Notes: a model not told the origin generated them from the letters alone. A stretch of 20,794 bases of DNA from Natrinema soli (GCF_028618695.1 NZ_JAQIVI010000611.1:1-20794), one strand, 5' to 3'; shown: positions 5,877 through 14,009, numbered from the stretch's first letter. Numbers and translations are program-made.

Positions 5877-7559
5877 TCACATCGCGCCGCCGGGCTGGTA
5901 CTCTCCGAACTCGTCGCGCATGACGTTACAGATCTCGCCGACCGTCGCGTACGCCTTGACCGCGTCGATGATGTAGGGCATCAGATTTTGATCGCTCCGC
6001 GCCGCGTCGCGCAACGCCTCGAGAGTCGCGTCGACCGCTTCGTCGTCGCGCTCTGCGCGGACGGACTCGAGGCTATCGATCTGGCGCTGTTGGTCCGCCG
6101 CCGTCACCTCTTCGACGTCCATCTGGGGCTCCTCGTCGACCTCGAACTCGTTGACGCCGACGATGATCCGTTCTTTGTCCTCGATCTCCTTCTGCCGGTC
6201 GAAGGCCGTGTCCTGAATCTGGCGCTGGACCCACTGTTGCTCGACGGCATCGCGCATGCCGCCGCGATCGTCGACCTCCTCTAAGATCTCGTATGCCTCT
6301 TCCTCGACCTCGTCGGTCAGGGATTCGACGTAGTAACTGCCAGCGAGCGGGTCGATGGTGTCGGCCGCGCCGGACTCGTGGCCGAGGATCTGCTGGGTGC
6401 GCAGCGCCGTCCGGACGGACTCCTCGGTCGGCAGCGCGAGGGCCTCGTCTTTGCCGTTGGTGTGAAGACTCTGGGTGCCGCCGAGAACCGCTGCGAGCGC
6501 CTGGTAGGCGACGCGGACGACGTTGTTCTCGATCTGCTGGGCGGTCAGCATCGAGCCCGCCGTCTGGGTGTGGAACTTGAGCTGTTTGGACTTCGGATCG
6601 TCCGCGTCGAAGCGCTCGTCGATGATGTCGTGCCACATCCGGCGGGCCGCGCGGAACTTGGCGACCTCCTCGAAGATGTTGTTGTGGCCGTTGAAGAAGA
6701 ACGACAGCTGGGGTGCGAAGTCGTCGACGTCGAGCCCGGCCTCGATCGCCGTCTCGACGTACTCGATGCCGTCTCCCAGCGTGAAGGCGAGTTCCTGAGC
6801 GGCCGTCGAACCGGCCTCGCGGATGTGATAGCCCGAGATCGAGATAGTGTTGAATTTCGGCGTCTCGGAGGCGCAGAAATCGAAGATGTCCGTGATGATC
6901 CGCATCGACGACTCCGGCGGATAGATGTACGTATTGCGCGCGATGTACTCCTTCAGGATATCGTTCTGGATCGTCCCGCGAAGCTCCTCGCGGTCGACGC
7001 CCTGCTGGTCGCCCACCGCGATGTACATGGCTAACAGCACCGACGCCGGCGCGTTGATCGTCATCGACGTCGAGACCTCGTCGAGCGGGATGCCGTCGAA
7101 GACGGTCTCCATGTCGTCGAGCGAGTCGATCGCGACTCCGGCCTTGCCGACCTCGCCGGCGGCCATCGACGCGTCCGAATCGTACCCCATCTGCGTCGGC
7201 AGGTCGAAGGCCATCGAGAGTCCGGTCTGTCCCTCGTCGAGCAGATAGTGATACCGCTCGTTGGTGTCCTCGGGCGTCGAGAAACCGGCGTACTGGCGCA
7301 TCGTCCACAGCCGACCGCGGTAGCCGGTCGAGTAGATACCGCGCGTGTACGGCGGCTCGCCGGGATTCCCGAGATCCGCCTCGTAATCGAGGTCGTCGAC
7401 GTCCGCCGGCGTGTAGAGTCGATCGACCTCCTGACCGCCCGTATCAGTCGTAAACGTTTCCTTGCGCTCGCCGAACCGCTCGAGGACTGGTTCGACTTCC
7501 TCCTCGTGCCACTCCTCCTTGCTGGCACGGATCTCCTCGAGTTCGTCGGGGTCGAACAT
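5877..7559 (-). CDS. Methylmalonyl-CoA mutase, large (catalytic) subunit
   Basis: 560 residues, the usual size of the archaeal stand-alone catalytic subunit. The enzyme is a TIM barrel that isomerises (R)-methylmalonyl-CoA to succinyl-CoA with adenosylcobalamin. Signature segments are [15 protein letters not shown] (86-100), [17 protein letters not shown] (113-129), TSMTINAPA, and [15 protein letters not shown], which carries the catalytic His. The later [18 protein letters not shown] and [16 protein letters not shown] stretches are also typical. There is no DxHxxG cobalamin-binding domain; the protein ends at EYQPGGAM. It therefore needs a separate B12-binding small subunit, which is not in this window. 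I chose ATG 7559 ([10 protein letters not shown]) because the longer frame adds a non-homologous Arg-rich leader. The epimerase is 3.5 kb downstream on the same strand. Confidence 0.95.
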   Translation of the reverse strand: MFDPDELEEIRASKEEWHEEEVEPVLERFGERKETFTTDTGGQEVDRLYTPADVDDLDYEADLGNPGEPPYTRGIYSTGYRGRLWTMRQYAGFSTPEDTNERYHYLLDEGQTGLSMAFDLPTQMGYDSDASMAAGEVGKAGVAIDSLDDMETVFDGIPLDEVSTSMTINAPASVLLAMYIAVGDQQGVDREELRGTIQNDILKEYIARNTYIYPPESSMRIITDIFDFCASETPKFNTISISGYHIREAGSTAAQELAFTLGDGIEYVETAIEAGLDVDDFAPQLSFFFNGHNNIFEEVAKFRAARRMWHDIIDERFDADDPKSKQLKFHTQTAGSMLTAQQIENNVVRVAYQALAAVLGGTQSLHTNGKDEALALPTEESVRTALRTQQILGHESGAADTIDPLAGSYYVESLTDEVEEEAYEILEEVDDRGGMRDAVEQQWVQRQIQDTAFDRQKEIEDKERIIVGVNEFEVDEEPQMDVEEVTAADQQRQIDSLESVRAERDDEAVDATLEALRDAARSDQNLMPYIIDAVKAYATVGEICNVMRDEFGEYQPGGAM

Positions 7560-7647
7560 TATAGTTATCGTGGACCGGCCGGGGCTTGAACTTTGATGAA
7601 CGCGCCGCGTTTGCGCGGCCGTCCCGCAGACCCGCGTTCCGACCGGT

Positions 7648-8013
7648 TCAAACGCTGTCAGTTGGATCGTGTTGCGCCGCCATTCGCGAGGCTTCGTCGG
7701 CGTAGCGCTCTCGAGTCGTCGAATCGTCGACGCTCCCGAGCGCATCGGACGAGACGAGTAACCCGGCTTTCGTCTCCCGCGCTGGTCCAGTAAAGCTCGT
7801 CAACGCGCGCTCGCGGCGGTGGTATCGGCGGCCGTCTTCGGTCGCGTAGACGAGGATGATGAGATTGAGTTCGTCGTCGCCGTAGGTTCGCTCGACGAGC
7901 CAGACGCGGACCTCGTCGCCTTCGCCGGCGTCGCTGGTATCGCTGTCATCACTGCCGTCGCTGTCGTCGGAATCGATCCGCGCAGCAGTCGAATCTGACT
8001 GGTTCGAATTCAT
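7648..8013 (-). CDS. Conserved haloarchaeal hypothetical protein
   Basis: 121 residues, cytosolic, very acidic. The first 35 residues are a disordered Asp/Ser repeat-like region ([15 protein letters not shown]). A compact domain follows, with strands [33 protein letters not shown] and [10 protein letters not shown], and an amphipathic C-terminal helix ([16 protein letters not shown]). I do not recognise an enzyme motif; the alternation of strands with a basic YHRRER hairpin could suit a small binding domain. I chose ATG 8013 (MNSNQ) over the track-like upstream start nine bases earlier because it is the first ATG after a short gap. It diverges from the small membrane protein gene, with 56 bp between starts. 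Confidence 0.7.
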   Translation of the reverse strand: MNSNQSDSTAARIDSDDSDGSDDSDTSDAGEGDEVRVWLVERTYGDDELNLIILVYATEDGRRYHRRERALTSFTGPARETKAGLLVSSDALGSVDDSTTRERYADEASRMAAQHDPTDSV

Positions 8014-8040
8014 GAGTGTCACGTCGATCGCAACAACCGC

Positions 8041-8047
8041 TTATGTC
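8041..8047 (+). promoter_or_regulatory. TATA-like box of the small membrane protein gene
   Basis: The sequence ttatgtc is centred 26 nt upstream of ATG 8070. It overlaps an in-frame ATG at 8043, which would therefore not be part of the transcript. It supports the shorter reading frame. Confidence 0.4.
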
Positions 8048-8069
8048 TCGAGCCATCGACGCCTCTGAC

Positions 8070-8309
8070 ATGGCAACGGAACCGACGGGCGGGTCCGACG
8101 ACGCGGGTGATCGTCGCCGCGCCGCCCGCTACGTCGCACCGTTTCTCGCGCTCGGACTGGTGAATCTCGGCCTCTTGCTCCGCTGGGGACTGGATCCGCT
8201 GTGGGCGTTCGCCGTCCTGCCTCCGATGGTGTTTCTCTCCGGTATCGGCTGGATCGCGTTCCGCCACGGCTTCCCCGGGCGATCGGCCGGAGCGGGCCCG
8301 AACCGGTGA
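8070..8309 (+). CDS. Small two-helix membrane protein, uncharacterised
   Basis: 79 residues. A short acidic and basic N-terminus (MATEPTGGSDDAGDRRRA) is followed by two predicted membrane segments, YVAPFLALGLVNLGLLLRWGL and WAFAVLPPMVFLSGIGWIAF, with a short positively charged tail. Small two-helix proteins of this kind are widespread in haloarchaea without a known role. Longer in-frame starts exist at 8016 and 8043, but the TATA-like box at 8041-8047 favours ATG 8070. It is convergent with the acetyltransferase gene, 23 bp apart. Confidence 0.65.
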   Translation: MATEPTGGSDDAGDRRRAARYVAPFLALGLVNLGLLLRWGLDPLWAFAVLPPMVFLSGIGWIAFRHGFPGRSAGAGPNR

Positions 8310-8332
8310 CTGAAGTGAGGGTGACCTCACGG

Positions 8333-8917
8333 TCAGCGGCCCGTATCGTACTTGTACGTCGCCGATTCGGGGTCGATGCCGAAGTCTTCCGGTGACTCCT
8401 CGTCGTCCGCGTCGTCGCGCCCGTCCGGGGCGTTCTTGAACGCGTCCCGGAGCCGGTCGGGCAGTCGAAACTCGGCGACATCGATCGAAAGCGACACTGC
8501 GTCCGGATTGACGCCGTTGCGTTTGGCCGCGAGCCGATCCCGCAGAACGGGCGGCAGGGCCGATTCATCGATCCGCTGGAAGCCGAACTGGGCGAGATAC
8601 CCCCCCTCGCCGGTCAGGGCGTAGACGGTGTCGAACCCTTCATCGCTCGCGTACTCCACGAGCCGTTCGACGACGTGGGCCCCGACGCCCTCTCCGCGCC
8701 AGCCCTCGAGGACGCCGATGCTGGTCAGTTCGCAGACATCCTCGCTCTCGTCGGGCTTGTGGACGCGGATGCGGCCGAAGCCGGCCTTCTCGCCGGACTC
8801 CTCGTCGACCGCGACGACGTAGTCGCGCGAGCGGAACGCCGTCTCGTCGAGACCCATCGATTCGATGTGATCCAGCAACCAGACCTCCTCTCTGTTTTTC
8901 GCGTCCCGCACGTACAT
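8333..8917 (-). CDS. GNAT-family N-acetyltransferase
   Basis: 194 residues. The acetyl-CoA binding motif A is clear: strand CELTSIGVLEGW followed by RGEGVGAHVVERLVEYA, which supplies the R-x-x-G-x-G pyrophosphate loop. Motif B follows in DTVYALTGEGGYLAQFGFQRID, where the FGF pattern is typical. The N-terminal part (VRDAKNREEVWLLDHIESMGLDE) is the usual substrate-side helix region. The C-terminal 60 residues (from LPPVLRDRLAAKRNG) are an extra acidic segment often seen in haloarchaeal arginine N-acetyltransferase-like (argA-type) proteins; the acceptor substrate cannot be set from sequence. The start at ATG 8917 has an AT-rich box ccttttgg at about -27 and excludes an Arg-rich upstream extension. 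Confidence 0.87.
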   Translation of the reverse strand: MYVRDAKNREEVWLLDHIESMGLDETAFRSRDYVVAVDEESGEKAGFGRIRVHKPDESEDVCELTSIGVLEGWRGEGVGAHVVERLVEYASDEGFDTVYALTGEGGYLAQFGFQRIDESALPPVLRDRLAAKRNGVNPDAVSLSIDVAEFRLPDRLRDAFKNAPDGRDDADDEESPEDFGIDPESATYKYDTGR

Positions 8918-9017
8918 GATTCGACGTAGGCGGCGTGCAGCCAAAAGGGTTTGTGGGGTGCAGTATTCCGGCGGTGGGGCCGCGATAACCCGAAACCACC
9001 CGGAACACCACCCCTCA

Positions 9018-9368
9018 TCACTCTGTCGTGAGGAGGTCGAGGTACGGACTCACGGTCTCTCGCTCGACGAGCAGTGTCACCGTCTTTCGCTTCTCGTCGT
9101 ACGCAACGAGATCTGCAGCAGCGAGGTGCGGAAGATGCAGGTGATAGAACCCGGTGAGGATTCGTTCGTACCGGTCTCGCGTGGGTTCGCCTTCGCGGAC
9201 CGCGATGTACTCCGCGACGTCACCGAGGGGGACAGCAGCCGCCTTTTGGGCAAGATACTGCAGCGCGTACTGTCGACGTTCGTGTGAGAGCGCTTCGAAC
9301 ATCGTCGTTGGATCGATTTCTCGGCCGTTCGTGCTCACGTCGTCGGGGTCGGATGCGTTGGACTTCAT
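9018..9368 (-). CDS. Winged-helix DNA-binding protein (DUF7344-like)
   Basis: 116 residues. The core MFEALSHERRQYALQYLAQ, then a helix-turn-helix (VPLGDVAEYIAVREGE) and the recognition helix YERILTGFYHLHLPHLAAADLV, with a closing wing YDEKRKTVTLL, match the haloarchaeal winged-helix family I know as DUF7344. These proteins are presumed transcription regulators of unknown targets. The first 20 residues are a polar tail. The 187-bp gap upstream is AT-richer than its surroundings and contains a short dyad (atacg-tag-cgtat, 9438-9450) that could be a binding site, perhaps autoregulatory; this is inference. The codons look somewhat less GC-biased than in flanking genes. Confidence 0.82.
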   Translation of the reverse strand: MKSNASDPDDVSTNGREIDPTTMFEALSHERRQYALQYLAQKAAAVPLGDVAEYIAVREGEPTRDRYERILTGFYHLHLPHLAAADLVAYDEKRKTVTLLVERETVSPYLDLLTTE

Positions 9369-9555
9369 GGGTACTTCGGTGCTCAGCTCACACGACGCGC
9401 TCGCGGGCGACTCGTCATTGAACGGCGTCAGCGGAGCATACGTAGCGTATCGACAACCGAGATCATATGTATTCCGATAGTCTCAACTGGCTTACAAACT
9501 GACTGTCCAGTGGGTCGAGTTTATGTGACAAAAGTAACGAAAACGCTCGGAGTTC
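9369..9555. other. AT-richer intergenic region with a short dyad
   Basis: 187 bp between two minus-strand genes. It holds TATA-like tracts (catatgtattcc near 9464-9475 and gtttatgtgac near 9519-9529) and the dyad atacg-tag-cgtat at 9438-9450. No open reading frame is convincing here. It is probably the promoter and 5' leader of the winged-helix gene. Confidence 0.4.
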
Positions 9556-9870
9556 TCAGTCGATAAGCTCGGGATCGTATTCCGACTCCGCGTCAGAGTA
9601 GACCTTTTGGACGTCGACGATCCAGTTCGGTGCATCGGCTACGGGCGTGGTGATCTCCCACTCCCCTTCGACCGGTTCGCCGTTCGCGTAACAGCTCACG
9701 ATGACCGTTCTGAGGGCTTCTTCGAAGGAGGATGGCTGGTCGGGTTCTCGGATAGTATCTGAGGGCGTCATTACCACGGGAGAGAGCGAAGTCGCAGCAT
9801 TCTCGTCACGGATTGGATCGTACTTTCGGGCTCCACACGTCTCAGGGGCCGTGTGTGAATATAACGTCAT
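9556..9870 (-). CDS. Small acidic hypothetical protein
   Basis: 104 residues from ATG 9870; a shorter form from ATG 9771 (MTPSDTIREPDQ, 71 residues) is possible. The C-terminal part, with an amphipathic helix SSFEEALRTVIVSCYANGE, strands EGEWEITTPVADAPNWIVDVQKVY and an acidic end SEYDPELID, looks like a small folded domain of alpha-beta-beta type. The N-terminal 33 residues (with CGARKYDPIRDE) are less regular and may not be translated. I recognise no family. It lies next to the winged-helix gene, in the same orientation, in a stretch with weaker GC bias, and could be part of the same accessory patch. Confidence 0.55.
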   Translation of the reverse strand: MTLYSHTAPETCGARKYDPIRDENAATSLSPVVMTPSDTIREPDQPSSFEEALRTVIVSCYANGEPVEGEWEITTPVADAPNWIVDVQKVYSDAESEYDPELID

Positions 9871-9962
9871 CGGTTATCGCGGTACGCGGACCGATAGTCG
9901 CCTTCCCAGGAGCCCCCGTTCCCAACGGTGGCAAACGCGGGTTCCGTCTGCAACTATCGCCC

Positions 9963-9996
9963 CGAAACTGGTAGCTCGTACGGAATACCAGTTTCG
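9963..9996. repeat. 11-bp perfect inverted repeat, 12-nt loop
   Basis: The arms are cgaaactggta (9963-9973) and taccagtttcg (9986-9996), separated by 12 nt. They lie in the 234-bp gene-free stretch between the small hypothetical gene and the 3' end of the next minus-strand gene, 108 nt past its stop. It could be a 3' hairpin, a small RNA stem or a protein binding dyad. No U-tract follows directly on either strand. Confidence 0.6.
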
Positions 9997-10104
9997 TTCA
10001 GTACGGGCGCAATCCCTTCGATTTCCAGTGATGGAACGCGCTCCCCGCTTTCCTCCTCGAGTTCTTCGCCACCGCCTCGCGGCCCCGACGCTCTCCGCGA
10101 TCAC

Positions 10105-11031
10105 TTATCCCGCCGACAGGGCCGCTTCGAGACGATCTTCGATGGCGTCCAGTTCCTCGCGCAGTTCCTCGCCCTCGGCACCCTCGAGGGCGTCGATCCG
10201 GTCGGCGATCCCCTGCAGCCGCGAGTACTTCTCGTCCTCGTCGACGCCGGTCTTCTGCACGTACACGTCCTCGTCGACGTCGTAGACCTCGCTCTCCTCG
10301 AGGTCGGTCACCGCGAGGACCACGTCTACCTTGTCCCGATCGATGCCGGTGACCCACTCGCGGGGGATGCCGCGCTCGTCGAGGGCGGCGAACACGGTTT
10401 CGGCGTCCTTCGGCCGGCGGCGCTCCCGCGTCGTCCGTCTCACGGTGCCGTACCGTCCGTGGAGCCGCTGATCGGGCCCGAGTCGCTCGAGCAGCGGCTC
10501 GCGGGCCGACCGGCGCAGCCTGTCAGATCCGTGCTGGACGTCCGACGCGAGCACGTAGAGATCGGTCAGCGAGTCGGTGTCGAGTTCCGAGGGGCTGTCG
10601 GCATCGATCTCCTCGAGCAGCGCCGCGAGCAGCATCGCATCGTCGTGAACGCGTTCCGGCGGGTCCCGCGCGTCCGCCGCCGGGACGAGAAACGGCGTCT
10701 CCCCGCCGACGGCGTCGGCGTCGTATCTGATCGTCTCGTCGTCAGTCGCGTACGTGTCGGCCAGCGTCACGACGCTGGCGTACGGCTCGACGCCCGGCTG
10801 CAGTTGCTCGACGGCGATCGAACCCTCGTCGAGTCGCTCGAGGAAGACGACGAACTGCTCGCGCCAGAGCGGCCGCCGTTCGCCGCTGTCGCCGAACCGG
10901 ACCACGATCCGATCCTCGGCGGTTCGCTCGATTCCGAACGGCCGTTGGGAGACAGGCGTAATCAGTTCCGCACCCGGCTCGAGGGCCTCGCACTGGTTCC
11001 TGAGGGTCGTCCAGGTGTCGTCGGGTTCCAT
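10105..11031 (-). CDS. Conserved haloarchaeal hypothetical protein with C-terminal coiled coil
   Basis: 308 residues, no signal or membrane segment, strongly acidic. The N-terminal domain (MEPDDTWTTLRNQCEALEPGAELITPVS...FGIERTAEDRIVVRF) looks like a small beta-barrel-type fold. A middle helical section follows (DDAMLLAALLEEID), then a basic patch HGRYGTVRRTTRERRRPKDAETVFAALDERG. The last 45 residues (from YSRLQGIADRIDALEG) form a clear heptad-like helix. The combination of a basic patch and coiled coil suggests nucleic-acid or partner binding, but I recognise no named family. I chose ATG 11031 because a T-rich box (minus-strand ctttttcc, 11053-11061) is centred exactly 27 nt upstream; the longer frame adds only an Arg-rich leader. 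Confidence 0.75.
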   Translation of the reverse strand: MEPDDTWTTLRNQCEALEPGAELITPVSQRPFGIERTAEDRIVVRFGDSGERRPLWREQFVVFLERLDEGSIAVEQLQPGVEPYASVVTLADTYATDDETIRYDADAVGGETPFLVPAADARDPPERVHDDAMLLAALLEEIDADSPSELDTDSLTDLYVLASDVQHGSDRLRRSAREPLLERLGPDQRLHGRYGTVRRTTRERRRPKDAETVFAALDERGIPREWVTGIDRDKVDVVLAVTDLEESEVYDVDEDVYVQKTGVDEDEKYSRLQGIADRIDALEGAEGEELREELDAIEDRLEAALSAG

Positions 11032-11052
11032 ACGCAGCCTACGGCGAGCGGG

Positions 11053-11061
11053 CGGAAAAAG
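11053..11061 (-). promoter_or_regulatory. T-rich promoter-like box of the hypothetical gene
   Basis: The minus strand reads gctttttcc with the T-run centred at 11058, 27 nt before ATG 11031. An identical cctttttcc motif lies at the same distance before ATG 17946. It might also serve as a 3' U-tract for the HAD gene upstream. Confidence 0.4.
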
Positions 11062-11165
11062 CGCGGCCACGAATCTGCCATCCGTCTCGTCTCGTCGCCT
11101 CGGGACGTGCGTCGATCGCTCGCGAGGCGATGATCGACGGTTCGGGTTCCGAGCTGCGTCGCCGT

Positions 11166-11822
11166 CTATCGGAGAACCGTCGGGAGCTGCGAGAGCGACG
11201 AGAGGTGGTAGGTCGGCTCAACGTCCATCTCGGTCGGGTCGTCGTCCTCGGACCGCGAGAGCAGCGCCGACTCGATACCCGCGTTATCGGCCGCCCGGAC
11301 GTCGACCGCCCTGTCACCGACGTAGAGCGCCGACTCCGCCTCGAGATCCGCAATCGCGGTCTCGATGTTCGTCGGGTCGGGCTTGCGACGGGAGAGCCCG
11401 TCGGGAGTCAGCGGACAGCCGTAGACGGTCTCGAACAGGGATCGGAGCCCGAACCGCTCGAGCAGCGTCGAGACGACGGCCGGATGGTTGTCGCTAACGA
11501 TCCCGAGGGGTTGCTCGAGCGACCGAACCGCGGTGATATCGTCGTAGACCGATCGCAGCCCGCGTTCGACCGCTTCGCGCTGGGTCCGGACCATCTCCCG
11601 TGCGGCCCGCGCACAGAACGTCTCCGTTTCGATGCCGAGGCTGTGACACCGTCGGGCGATCGACTCGAAGTCGCCGGCCACGATCGCCCGGACGGTCTCG
11701 GTCGCCGGCCCGGAACACTCGAGCGTCTCGTACGTTCGACCGAGAGCGTCGGACAGCCGCTGTGACGAGGGGGTCTCGACCACGACCCCGTCGAAGTCGA
11801 ACAGGACCGCATCGTACACCAT
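11166..11822 (-). CDS. HAD-superfamily hydrolase (phosphoglycolate phosphatase-like)
   Basis: 218 residues with all four HAD motifs. Motif I is FDFDGVVVET with nucleophile Asp9 and acid/base Asp11. Motif II is GIVSDNH with Ser110. Motif III is RRKPDP with Lys147. Motif IV is VGDRAVDV with Asp170 and Asp174. An alpha-helical C1-type cap sits between motifs I and II (about 20-95). This is a soluble phosphomonoesterase of the GPH/beta-phosphoglucomutase type; the natural substrate is unknown. Ser rather than Thr in motif II is an accepted variant. ATG 11822 has a TATA-like gtatgat centred about 27 nt upstream. It is transcribed away from the aldehyde oxidoreductase gene across a 122-bp gap. Confidence 0.88.
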   Translation of the reverse strand: MVYDAVLFDFDGVVVETPSSQRLSDALGRTYETLECSGPATETVRAIVAGDFESIARRCHSLGIETETFCARAAREMVRTQREAVERGLRSVYDDITAVRSLEQPLGIVSDNHPAVVSTLLERFGLRSLFETVYGCPLTPDGLSRRKPDPTNIETAIADLEAESALYVGDRAVDVRAADNAGIESALLSRSEDDDPTEMDVEPTYHLSSLSQLPTVLR

Positions 11823-11944
11823 GCGGCGGGCGTATTCTCTCGAGGATCATACTCCTGTTGATCCGGCCGGCTCGCACTGCGAGTTCGATGGCTGCCGTCG
11901 AACCGGGACCCAGAGCTAAGAGCCCTCGAGTGCTATTCCGTCTC

Positions 11945-13612
11945 ATGCTTCACGCAGAAGGGCCGCTGCTCACCGTCGACGTCGGTGAGCGAACGGCATC
12001 CGAGACGACCATCGACGACGTGCTCGAGACGAACGTCGGTGGGCGGGCGGTCGCGACCGCGCTGGCCCACGAACGAATTCCGTTCGACGCGGATCCGTTC
12101 GGACCCGAAAACCGCGCGTATCTCGCCACGGGACCCCTCCAGCAGTCCGGTATGTCCTTTACCGGTCGAATGAATATGACCGGGCTCTCGCCGCTGACCG
12201 ACGGCCTGGTCTCGACCAATGCGGGGGGCTACCTCTCGCGGAACTTCGTCGGGACGGGAATCAGCGTCCTCGAGCTCGCCGGACGGAGCGACGAGTTGCT
12301 GGCCGTTCACGTGACGGATCAAGGCGTCGAGTTCGAAGCGGTGCCGGGGCTCGAGGGGGCGACGGTACCGGAGACCTCCGAATACGTGACCGAACGCCAC
12401 GGCCTCGGCCCGGACAACTGCATCGCGATCGGGCCGGCCGGCGAGAACCGGGTTCGGTTCGCCTCGGTGATGACGTTCGACTCGCGAGCGTTCGGTCGCG
12501 GCGGACTGGGTGCGGTTCTGGGATCGAAGAACGTCAAGTGCATCACCTTCGAAGGTGACGCCGCGCCGACCGTCGAGATTCCGGATCCGCCCGAGATGGA
12601 CGTCCACCGCGAGGCGGCGCAGTCGGACGACCTGATGCGGCGACAGGGGACGACGGGCAGCACCGAGTTCATCAACGACAACTTCGCGCTTCCCACCCGG
12701 TACTTCAGCGAGTACGAGTTCGAGCACGCGGATCGGATCGGCGGCAACGCCGTCGCGGAAAAGAAGTACAAGAAGGGCGCGTGCTCGGCCTGCGCCTACG
12801 CCTGCAAGCTGCCGACGCGGGACGAGGAGACCGGCGTCGAAACCGAAGGCCCGGAGTTCGAAACCGTCTACGCGTTCGGCTCGAGCCAGGGCGTCGGCGA
12901 CATCGTCGACGTGATGCGGGCGAACGAGCTGTGTGACACGCTCGGAATGGACACCATCTCCGCCGGCGTCACCGTCGCGGCCTACCTCGCGAGCGAGGAC
13001 GAGTTCGGGAACGCGGAACTCGCGCGGGAGATCACCGAACGGATCGCGTACCGCGAGGGGATCGGCGATATCCTCGCCGAGGGAGTCGATCGCTGTCACG
13101 ACGAACTCGGCGTCGACAACTACACCGTCAAGGGGATGGAGTTCGCCGCCCACGACGGACGGGTTCTCCACGGGCAGGGGCTCTCCTACGCCCTCGCGAA
13201 TCGCGGCGCTGACCACATGTACGCCGGCATGTTGTCCCTCGAGTACAGCGGCGAACTCGATCCGGAGGGCACCCTCGGGAAGGCCGAGCGGCTCGTCCAC
13301 GAGGAGAACGCGGCGGCGTTTCGGGATACGGGCATCGTCTGTGCGTTCGGTAGCGACTACGTCACCGACGACCGACTCGAAACGCTGTTCGACGCCGACT
13401 ATGCGGACCTCATGGAAATCGGTGCCCGGACCGTCAGTCTCGAGCGTCACTTCAACAACCAGCGCGGCTTCGACCGCGCCGACGACGGGTTACCGTACGA
13501 GATCCCCGACCTCGAGGCGGCGATCGACGAGTACTACGCGGCGCGGGGCTGGACCAGCGCCGGCGTCGTTCCGGATGCGGCGCTCGAGACGGTCGCACCG
13601 TCGGCGGACTGA
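11945..13612 (+). CDS. aor: Aldehyde ferredoxin oxidoreductase (tungsten/molybdenum pterin)
   Basis: 555 residues, slightly shorter than the 600-residue norm but complete. AOR-family enzymes oxidise aldehydes to acids with a bis-pterin W or Mo cofactor and one [4Fe-4S] cluster, reducing ferredoxin. The N-terminal pterin-binding domain is visible (GRAVATALAHERIPFDADPFG, GMSFTGRMNMTGLSPLT, AFGRGGLGAVLGSKNVK). Cluster cysteines are Cys280, Cys283 and Cys287 (C-x2-C-x3-C in GACSACAYACKLP) and a fourth, Cys466, in DTGIVCAFG. The LCDTLGMDTISAG stretch (329-341) and the FNNQRGFDRADDGLP stretch (503-517) are further family landmarks. I chose ATG 11945 because family homology begins there and gctaag lies at about -28. 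The neighbour MoaD/SAMP-like gene is convergent and may help make the cofactor. The aldehyde substrate is unknown. Confidence 0.93.
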   Translation: MLHAEGPLLTVDVGERTASETTIDDVLETNVGGRAVATALAHERIPFDADPFGPENRAYLATGPLQQSGMSFTGRMNMTGLSPLTDGLVSTNAGGYLSRNFVGTGISVLELAGRSDELLAVHVTDQGVEFEAVPGLEGATVPETSEYVTERHGLGPDNCIAIGPAGENRVRFASVMTFDSRAFGRGGLGAVLGSKNVKCITFEGDAAPTVEIPDPPEMDVHREAAQSDDLMRRQGTTGSTEFINDNFALPTRYFSEYEFEHADRIGGNAVAEKKYKKGACSACAYACKLPTRDEETGVETEGPEFETVYAFGSSQGVGDIVDVMRANELCDTLGMDTISAGVTVAAYLASEDEFGNAELAREITERIAYREGIGDILAEGVDRCHDELGVDNYTVKGMEFAAHDGRVLHGQGLSYALANRGADHMYAGMLSLEYSGELDPEGTLGKAERLVHEENAAAFRDTGIVCAFGSDYVTDDRLETLFDADYADLMEIGARTVSLERHFNNQRGFDRADDGLPYEIPDLEAAIDEYYAARGWTSAGVVPDAALETVAPSAD

Positions 13613-13730
13613 GACGGTCTGGCGTACCGATGTCCCGGCGCACCCGCAGGACGGTTCGCGGGTGTGCCGGAACTGACGGACAGCAGTCCGTACGGCGGGA
13701 GAGAACGAGGCGGGACCGAAACCGCCCGGA

Positions 13731-14009
13731 TCACCCGCCGTATACTAACGGAACCAGTCGAATCACTGAATCGGCCGCCAGTTCCGTCTCGAGGCCGTCG
13801 ATGTGGACGACGTTCTTCGTGTCTCTGGTGACGACCGTGTCTCCAGCCAACCCGTCGCCGTCGTCCGCCACGAGTTCGCCCTCGAGCGGGTACGCGGCCT
13901 CGAGTTCGACCAGGAGTTCGCCCACGGTTTCGGCGTCAGTCTCGTAGAAAACCGTCTTCTCGCCGACCGCGTCTCGAAAGGGGCCGAAGAAGACGCACTC
14001 GAGTTGCAC
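13731..14009 (-). CDS. MoaD/ThiS-family ubiquitin-like protein (SAMP-like)
   Basis: 92 residues with a beta-grasp pattern: strand MQLECVFFGPFRDAVG, strand KTVFYETDAETVGELLVELE, helix, then VVHIDGLET and the terminal strand SVIRLVPLVYGG. It ends in Gly-Gly, the residue pair that is adenylated and thiolated (for sulfur delivery to molybdopterin) or conjugated to lysines (small archaeal modifier proteins). The length equals that of H. volcanii SAMP3 as I remember it, but the overall fit is general, so I do not name it. The start is GTG 14009. It converges on the aldehyde ferredoxin oxidoreductase gene with 118 bp between stops. Because that enzyme needs a pterin cofactor, a sulfur-carrier role next to it is a reasonable inference. 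Confidence 0.85.
   Translation of the reverse strand: MQLECVFFGPFRDAVGEKTVFYETDAETVGELLVELEAAYPLEGELVADDGDGLAGDTVVTRDTKNVVHIDGLETELAADSVIRLVPLVYGG

Noticed and set aside
6073..7308. 411-aa minus-strand frame inside the mutase gene
   Set aside because: It is Arg-rich and in another frame of the same strand as the clear mutase; no motif is present.
9874..10104. 76-aa minus-strand frame in the gene-free stretch
   Set aside because: Arg-rich, no family resemblance, and it contains the inverted repeat; it starts two bases past the next gene's stop, by chance.
9928..11133. 401-aa plus-strand frame opposite the 308-residue hypothetical gene
   Set aside because: The minus-strand frame has acidic haloarchaeal composition, a -27 box and an ordered coiled coil; the plus frame is its mirror.
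11933..13450. 505-aa minus-strand open frame opposite the aldehyde ferredoxin oxidoreductase gene
   Set aside because: The plus strand encodes a full AOR with all cluster cysteines; the opposite frame shows no domain and is a shadow.
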